Assembly (NCBI GenBank): GCA_014529385.2
Contig: CM043951.1
Span: 110,505,469-110,569,468 of the forward strand
Direction: 5' to 3'
Length of the DNA: 64,000 nucleotides
From: Adiantum capillus-veneris
Lineage: Eukaryota; Streptophyta; Polypodiopsida; Polypodiales; Pteridaceae
Both the position numbers and the translations under genes were made by a program. Shown here piece by piece: positions 57,914-64,000 of the stretch. The stretch's first letter is position 1; each line of letters begins with the position of its first letter. The notes under the pieces were generated by a model. The model was given only the letters and a program-made list of their open reading frames with translations, was not told where the DNA came from and did no database searches.

Positions 57914-59288
57914 TAGAGGGGTCTTAGCTTAGGAGACTCTCCTAGCCAGTGTTTGCCTCTTTACACGAGCACAATCGATGATAGAAAATTTATTTGCAAA
58001 GTTTTGTGCTTGGTTGCAACATTTGAAATTTTAATATCTTCTTAATGAAATGTGAAGTACCTCTTCACTCGAGGTGAAGTCACCCTTCACATACACCTTT
58101 GAGTTCTTGATGGCTGAAATGCTCCCCTTTTTGGAAGCTTTGTATGATTGAAGAAGCCGCCTTTGAATGCCGGTGTACAAGTTTTGCAAAAAACTTTGCT
58201 TCTTGGTGGGAGCAGGGGCTTAAAGAGCCCTTGGAAACTCAGCGCGGGAAGGGGCTTTTATGATGTGCTTAAGGATTCAAGCTTTTGGGACCACAGGATA
58301 TGGGGCTAATGCCAGTGGGCAAGTCAAGCTAAGGCCTTTTGGAGGTGCTCAGAGGCTTGAGGCAGGACTGCCCGCTTAGAAATTGGTGCTTTGGGGGCTT
58401 GGCATAAGGTGGCAAACCAGGCAGCTGCCCGCGGGAAGGGGGGGCCTGTAGGGGCGGACCCGAAACTGTTTGTAAAAAGAAATTGAGCGCACCGGGTCAG
58501 GTCCGTGACCGGACGGCAGCAGCAGACGTTCGCGAGATCAGGCCAAGCGCGTTTCAGGCAGTCGGTCGTGGCCGATCGAACAGGCGCGGGCGCGGACGGC
58601 CGGCTGGGCTCAATTCGAACCCGAAAATGGATTTCAAACGAATTCACCACCTGGCTGAAGTCCGCCTTGGGCGCCCAATTGGGGTGGCCCCTTTTGCCTT
58701 AAAAAAGGGTCAAAGGCCCCCAAAAATAGGGTGTTTTGACCACGTGCAAGGCTAGTTAAGGCTTTGTTTTTCCACAAAGGGTGGTGAGCATTGAATGCTC
58801 TCTTAGGGGCACACACACACACACACACACCTAAACACACTTCCCTGCTGCTGTTGCAGAGCACAAAGAAATAGTGGCATAAACTTTCACAATTAATTAA
58901 GCAATTATTTTCTCATAAGATGTCCAATTGGAGCATGGGAGGATGCATTGCGAAGCTCATGACATTGGCTATGGATGCTCATAAGTGACAAAGCAAGGCA
59001 GTGCCATACTTGAGAGCAATGGAACACAAAAGATGGTAAGAAAAGTATTGAGGGAAACACCTAATAATTAAGCATAATACTAATTAACCTCAGAATTAGC
59101 CAGGAGAGTAGTGGCCCAAGGGAATCAAACCCAAGAACGTGCTCACACTGACTAATTGATGCTAATTAGTTACAAGGTATGCAATGGGAAGAGAAGAAGA
59201 GAAATACCAAGGATCCTAATGATGATTAGGAGGTGCCAATCAAACTAACACACAAAAGTACAACAACAATCCTAGCTAGCACACCATA
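57914..59288 (-). other. Leader of the young gag-only element, with GC-rich block
   Basis: About 1.4 kb between primer site and gag. The block at about 58430-58640 is much richer in G+C (with repeated CGG/GCG steps) than anything else nearby. Both strands are open there (plus 58483-58755; minus 58324-58650) but show no domain I recognise. It could be captured foreign or host sequence. Confidence 0.55.
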
Positions 59289-59300
59289 GCTCTGATACCA
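59289..59300 (-). other. Primer-binding site (initiator tRNA-Met type)
   Basis: The minus strand reads TGGTATCAGAGC, two bases from the 5' LTR. Confidence 0.95.
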
Positions 59301-59302
59301 AA

Positions 59303-59621
59303 TGTTAGGAATTGGATCGTGCTAGCTATGGTGGATGAAAGAGAAACATGGTGCAAGTGTGTGAGTGTGTGTAAGCAAGGTTATCACTCAAGTGAATTAG
59401 GTTCCAAGATAGAATTAGCTTGGACTCATAAACACAATCGTGAGTATTGACTTAGCTTAGCACAAGCTCACCATAGACAAGCATGTAGTGCAAAATGAGT
59501 TGTTGTTTATTGATTCAAGAAATGAGCTTTAAGTAGCTCTACAGCCTTGCTCCACAGTATGTGGGATAAATCCACTCTCCTCTCCTTGACTCACACCTTA
59601 GGACAAAGCTCACACTTTACA
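59303..59621 (-). repeat. 5' LTR of the young gag-only element
   Basis: Direct repeat of 56454-56772, followed by AGACC. Confidence 0.95.
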
Positions 59622-59626
59622 AGACC

Positions 59627-60150
59627 AACACTGGCCACCAAAATCTGCCCCAGTGCCATCGTCGGCCACCATAGCAGCGTTGCCCACGCTTGCGTCATAG
59701 CCCAACCTCAAGGGAGCTCCACACGTCCCTTTTGATGCACATGTGAGGGTGCTCATGCTACACATATACCCCGACCTCCGACCTCCTGTGCTTGCACGTG
59801 GGCTCTTTGCTCCTACCACATGGCGCACTGCGTTGAACGGACCTCAAAGCTCCAAAAAACATTATACAAAAATATTCAAACAAATATCCACTTTCTCTTC
59901 TTGCAACAGAGTGCCCAGTGGTCCAATTCCCAAGTTGTAAAGACCCATTGGAAGCTCATTTCCCCGGATTTGAACTCCCCCATCTCCACCACACTCTAAC
60001 TTTCCTAGACCTTCCAACCAAGCCAACCAAAAACTGGAAAAAACATTTGGCACCACCTCCACGTTGACTGTACCAATCTTTATTGAGTTGTAACTCACTA
60101 ATTAGGCATCGGATTGACAAACACTCACTTCTTGTAAACTCATAGTGCAT
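59627..60150 (-). repeat. 3' LTR of the Tat-type element, second part (right edge uncertain)
   Basis: The first 60 or so bases (CCACCAAAATCTGCCCC...) align with 63545-63605 of the right LTR. Beyond that the right copy diverges, so the end of this LTR is not defined. Confidence 0.5.
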
Positions 60151-60889
60151 ACCACATACGAGAACCCTGTCGAGCTTCAAAAACTTTCAGATGGCATGCC
60201 GACTAATGCAATCAGTTGGGCACATAACTAGCCCCCCTGAAATTTTTGACTACTCATATCTTTTGCATTGGAGCACCAATTGACAATTTGAAAAGACTGA
60301 CATTCTCCACAAAACAAGTCTTACACGTCCATCACTTCGAATTGGCTTTGACAACCTGGCATCACATGCCATGTCTGTCTCGAATCTCAAAACACCTCCA
60401 TCTTTAGATTGCATAATTTGGACACCGTGGCTCTGCTTGATGAGCCATATAGACCAGCTCCTCCAACACTTCAAGCTCTACACATCCAAGCCAAAAACCA
60501 GCCTTGTGATCCTCCTTCACCTACCACCCCATTAGGCCCTTTCTGGAGTCCCTTTGGCATAAGAAACCACATAAAACATACACATCATTTGCCACCTGTC
60601 TGCCCATGATCTTCCCTCTTGCTTCAGCTTGCTGCCATGCACCTGCTAGCTCATATGCACTTGCTTGTGCCATTTTTTATGTTCGACCAACTTTGGTTGC
60701 ACCATCATTGCCCAACCCCCTTGTTGAACCTCGTGTTGAACATTTATGTTGAATTACAACCATGCTTTATTCTTCTACAAACTGCAAAACCTGGCAACCA
60801 CTATCAAAAAGCCAAAAACATATATACATAGTTTTATTACGGCCTACCACTGCCAAACCTCATGTGGATTTCCCCACCCCCTGTATCAC

Positions 60890-61870
60890 ATCATGTCTCC
60901 ACCTGGATCAAAAACCTGGCACTACCCTCTTCCATCCACCTATAGTTGTATCCCAAAGAGTTGCACTTCAGCAGATAGATTATCATCTCTAGAGGCCACC
61001 CATGGCCTAACTTCATCTCTCCAAACATCCACCTCAATCCGAGCATCTTCAAAGAGAGCACCATTCTGGTTAGCAAGCACATCACCATACAAAAAGAATG
61101 TACCTGACCCTCCCACCCAATTATAGAAAGGGTAGGCCTCTTCCAAGGACCCCCGCACCTACTGAGTCACCCATTGCATAGCTATATCCATCATCATACC
61201 CATCAACCAGAACTCACATACCTTTAAGGGAAGCAAAGCTACGGCCTAGAACTCTTCTTTATTCACCATAGATCCTGTTTGTTGCACTAGAATCTCCACC
61301 ATCTCTGACTCCATGCTCTCCTCTTTATCAACAATGCACTCAATTCTAGCACCATCAAGCCCTTCTCCTTCAACCATCGGTTCTTCATTGACCTCCTCTA
61401 CCGTTGCATCATGCCCTGCCAAAGTAGAGAGAAAATCTCCCCATGCCACATCATCCTATTCCTCATCCATAGATAAGGCCACCTCATGCCTTTTGGCAAT
61501 GCTCTACACCATCTCTACCTGCTCCTTGCTCTTCACACACTTTTACCACATCTCCAGTCACATGAATAAGGTCAAACTCTCATATCTTGATTGAGATGAC
61601 TTTGTTTCCCAACTCGTATTTGCATCCATAGAGATACTACCATACAACACATCCTCATCTTCTGTCTCTAGATCAAGAATCTCCTCCAGCTTCATAGCTT
61701 CAACTTTATCTGCAAAACCATACTCTCTACTCTCTAGAATTCTTCAAAGGAGACTGAATATCCATACCTTGATTTGGTAGCACTTCTCTTGCCCGATCTA
61801 GAACCATCTTCACCTCTTGCACAACAAGAGCTCCTCTAATTGGCAACCTTGGCATGGGAGCTATCCCATC
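60890..61870 (-). pseudogene. Unrecognised acidic ORF downstream of gag in the Tat-type element
   Basis: The minus strand, with several stops and frame changes, reads coherently coding-like: LEEILDLETEDEDVLYGSIS, then WGDFLSTLAGHDATVEEVNE, then LDGARIECIVDKEESMESEM, then LEEAYPFYNWVGGSGTFFLY, then FEDARIEVDVWRDEVRPWVA. It starts strongly acidic and becomes mixed aromatic/charged. No protease, RT, RNase H or integrase motif occurs. It may be an additional ORF of this lineage or a captured host fragment; I do not recognise it. Confidence 0.5.
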
Positions 61871-61959
61871 TCTTTGCAGCCATAAAACTCTTGGTTATTC
61901 TTGTACCAGCACATCCCTTTGCACCACTTTTTGCTCAACTCTCATGCTTCAATCTGTTT

Positions 61960-62480
61960 CGGCATCACTACATCTAGCCAACCCTACCTCGTTTGTCACT
62001 TCTTCAATATTTTATTGGTCCGTTCTTTTGCTAGAGCCACCGCTTCCTCAAATGACACCGGGCCATCAACCTCTATCTTATATCGCACTTCTTCATGTAA
62101 GAAGTCCAAAAAATTGCTCAACTTAAGAAAACCAGTATTCTCAGCCCTAGTTGCCTTGATCAGCTTTGCCCAAAGGGCTTAATCAAATTCCCACGTGAAC
62201 GCCTTAAAATCTGCTTCCAAACTTTTCAATCCATCGAGCTTCTCCTTACTTCATCTAGCCGTGCATCTGCTATGGGCTTGCTTCAAAAAGCCTCTTCCAG
62301 AGCTTAATGATCCGCCTTTTCTTCATTAGGTAGTTCATTGAACCACCGCTTCTCTTTTCCACGAACGAGAAGTGGGAACACTCGCATCCCACAATCTTCC
62401 CTCAACACACTACTTTCCAACAGGAACAATTTGTAGTCCTCTAGCCATACCTCCGCATCTTCAACCCCTATGAAAATCAA
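61960..62480 (-). pseudogene. Degraded Ty3 gag of the Tat-type element
   Basis: Minus-strand frames contain the capsid pieces WLEDYKLF near 62440, RWFNELP near 62340, then LKSLEADFKAFTWEFD, then FLKLSNFLDFLHEEVRYKIE and FEEAVALAKERTNK (62010-62230). The order and spacing suit a Ty3 capsid. Frames change and stops occur. Confidence 0.7.
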
Positions 62481-62590
62481 GAATCCCGACCATGTGATGC
62501 TTTAGCAACACCTGGTCTTCAAATTTTGTACCTTCAACATCACCAAAACCGCCACTTCAACTTTAAATAGGAGCATCAATCAACTCCTTA

Positions 62591-62604
62591 ATGGGGGCAC
62601 CAAA
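62591..62604 (-). other. Primer-binding site, TGGTGCCCC type
   Basis: The minus strand reads TTTTGGTGCCCCCAT, matching the sites at 1173 and 12751 in its first nine TGG-bases. Confidence 0.7.
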
Positions 62605-62607
62605 AGA

Positions 62608-62904
62608 TGGAATGGAGGACAGGGTAACACACCCAAAACACAACAAATATGCCCCTCTATAGCCCATGATATACACATCACCCCAATCCACTAGAGGTCA
62701 CCTTCAAAACTCACACGAGTCACAAGAAAACCATTGTTTGCACACAACGATACATGCACGTACATGTTGCAACACCACAAACAGGACCAACCATTCCATA
62801 CAACCTGATTCGTTTCCTTCACCGCACACACAAGCTCTCTTAGTCTCTCTTTGCACAACCAACCTCGCGGGGGGGGAGGGGAACACACCTACTAACACAT
62901 GCCC

Positions 62905-62938
<34 letters not shown>

Positions 62939-63605
62939 GCAAAGAAGAGAGGGGGAATCGCCACAATTGCACAGCACAACGGTGGCTTTTCTTTGCAAAA
63001 CACGACCATTTAAACAATGCTCCAAGCCGGTACACGCATGGGCGAGCTCAAAATCAAGAATCGATAGCTCACTTGGCTCTTCACAAGCTTCATCGCTCCA
63101 TAAACGCTTTTCAACAGCATACATTGGCCGCTACCCCAAAATGGCAAAAAGCCCTTATAAAAACATGTGCACCCTCTCTTATAGGAGCTTACAAACGCCT
63201 CCAAAAGAAAAAAATGTGGTTCTTTTCACTCATACAGACAAGTAAGCTTATTTTGGAATTTTTACACACACTCCATACACTTGGCCTACTTAATTTAGCA
63301 AACCCACCACATGCTCGCCACCTCGGCACCTTTTCAACTCCATTTGCATGAGAACTATTCCTTATTGGCCTCAACATCCCTTCCCTTCAACTCAGCACAT
63401 GAATGACCCCCTAGAGGCAATGACAGTGCCACCGTTGCTCCCTAGGTTTTCTCTCAGAAATATTTTCCCACTTGGGTACGTGAAACCACCCCAAACAGGA
63501 CCTCTCACGTCAGCATGTTGTTAGACTAACGACCGCCACTGCGTACCAATACCACCGACAACCAAAATCCTCCCCTCCGCCATCATCGACTATCGTAGCA
63601 CTGCT
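62608..63605 (-). repeat. 5' LTR of the Tat-type element
   Basis: Aligns with 55548-56453 and with 59627 onward. It contains a CA dinucleotide run at 62911-62938. Similarity stops near 63605, either at a truncation or at another insertion. Confidence 0.8.
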
Positions 63606-64000
63606 GGTACAAACAAAGTTGGTCGAGGCTAGAAGCGGTGCTATGTAGTGCCACGGGTGTAGACAGATGCATGGCAAAGTGTTTAACAGGTACTAAGTCC
63701 TAGGTGAGCAAAGGATAGAGGAAATTAGTTATGGACAAGCAAAGGATAGAGGAAATTAGTTATGGACCTGGAAAATGTTATTCCCGATGGGCAAGTAACC
63801 TTTGTTGCTCGAAAAGATTACTGGGTGGTTAACCCTCTGCTGAGTGGTTAGCCTGATGTCGGCAACTAGCCGATGTGATGAGCATATGTTTTTATTAAAG
63901 ATGGATGTATGCATTTAAATCATTGAAGGGTCTGTTCTTACTTTATGGAAATTGTTATTGGTTTTAATCCCTTGTTGTTGTATTAAAATGGAATGTTGTT
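63606..64000. other. Unassigned right end with a 31-bp tandem duplication
   Basis: AGCAAAGGATAGAGGAAATT and the 11 bases after it occur at 63707 and again at 63738, a period of 31. No gene or LTR boundary is recognised. Confidence 0.6.

Larger units (their letters stand above)
56454..59621 (-). mobile_element. Gag-only Copia-type element (TR-GAG-like), young copy
   Basis: Two LTRs of 319 bases (56454-56772, 59303-59621), TGTTAGG to TTTACA, are flanked by AGACC on both sides (56449-56453, 59622-59626). I count three substitutions between the LTRs (about 1%). The minus strand carries a standard Met-type primer site, a leader of about 1.4 kb, a gag with two zinc knuckles and a polypurine tract, and nothing else. 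It is inserted in the LTR of the Tat-type element. Confidence 0.95.
55548..63605 (-). mobile_element. Non-autonomous Tat-type element (gag plus unknown ORF), carrying a nested gag-only Copia-type element
   Basis: Two long direct repeats frame it: the left one starts TGGAAAGG at 55548, is split at 56453/59622 by the nested element and continues past 59627; the right one starts TGGAATGG at 62608 and is alignable to about 63605. Between them, on the minus strand, are a TGGTGCCCC-type primer site, a degraded Ty3 gag and an acidic ORF of unknown function, with no protease, RT or integrase. The primer site and GT/CA-rich LTR style match the young Tat element at 32-8735. The right limit and target duplication are not certain. 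Confidence 0.75.

Noticed and set aside
58483-58755. Arg-rich plus-strand frame in the GC-rich block as a gene
   Set aside because: High GC lowers stop frequency on both strands. No domain, start context or transcript signal supports it; kept only as a possible captured fragment.

Overview
The window is repeat-dominated nuclear DNA from a land plant. It is built almost entirely from nested LTR retrotransposons of Ty3/Gypsy (Tat and chromovirus lineages) and Ty1/Copia types, long GA/CT/AT microsatellites and non-coding stretches. Only one confident host-like gene is visible: a small secreted protein of the MiAMP1 beta-barrel antimicrobial family on the minus strand at 22165-22497. That family is best known from conifers and scattered early-branching land plants, and together with the gene-poor, TE-rich composition it suggests a large-genome plant such as a fern, lycophyte or gymnosperm. 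The species cannot be fixed from sequence alone.

Layout. 32-8735: a very young Tat-lineage Gypsy element (+) with both LTRs, a TGGTGCCCC-type primer site and a nearly intact gag-pol with two RNase H domains. It sits inside an older minus-strand Tat relic (8736-12753 plus bases 1-31) that has lost RT. 12754-15808: relic LTR and a tandem duplication about 1.04 kb in period, mostly GA microsatellite. 16330-17352: Copia relic (-). 17353-24535: mainly unassigned DNA holding two hairpin MITEs (19899-20177 and 21832-22057, each with 3-bp target duplications), the MiAMP1-like gene and a small unrecognised ORF. 24536-32679: a complete, young chromovirus (-) with a TATGA target duplication, tRNA-Met primer site and C-terminal chromodomain, disabled by two TAG codons in gag. 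34347-37455: a Copia-type element (+) with LTRs, target duplication and only gag. 37456-41648: Gypsy and Copia relics (+). 42101-50330: a nested pair of minus-strand Gypsy relics; the inner one (42802-47697) splits the outer integrase and has a target-site repeat at each end but only one LTR. 50640-51115: Copia RT/RNase H relic (+). 51858-55547: microsatellite, probable LTR debris, small tandem duplications and the 3' end of a plus-strand chromovirus. 55548 to about 63605: a minus-strand Tat-type non-autonomous element (gag plus an unrecognised acidic ORF, no pol), with a second gag-only Copia-type element (56454-59621) inserted in its left LTR.

Autonomous elements (the Tat and the chromovirus) carry the full protein set of capsid, protease, reverse transcriptase, RNase H and integrase. 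The gag-only elements keep the cis signals (LTRs, primer site, polypurine tract) and would have to borrow pol proteins. The order of nesting gives a relative chronology, and LTR-pair divergence agrees with it: almost none in the Tat element, about 0.5% in the chromovirus, about 1% in the second gag-only element, and much more in the first.
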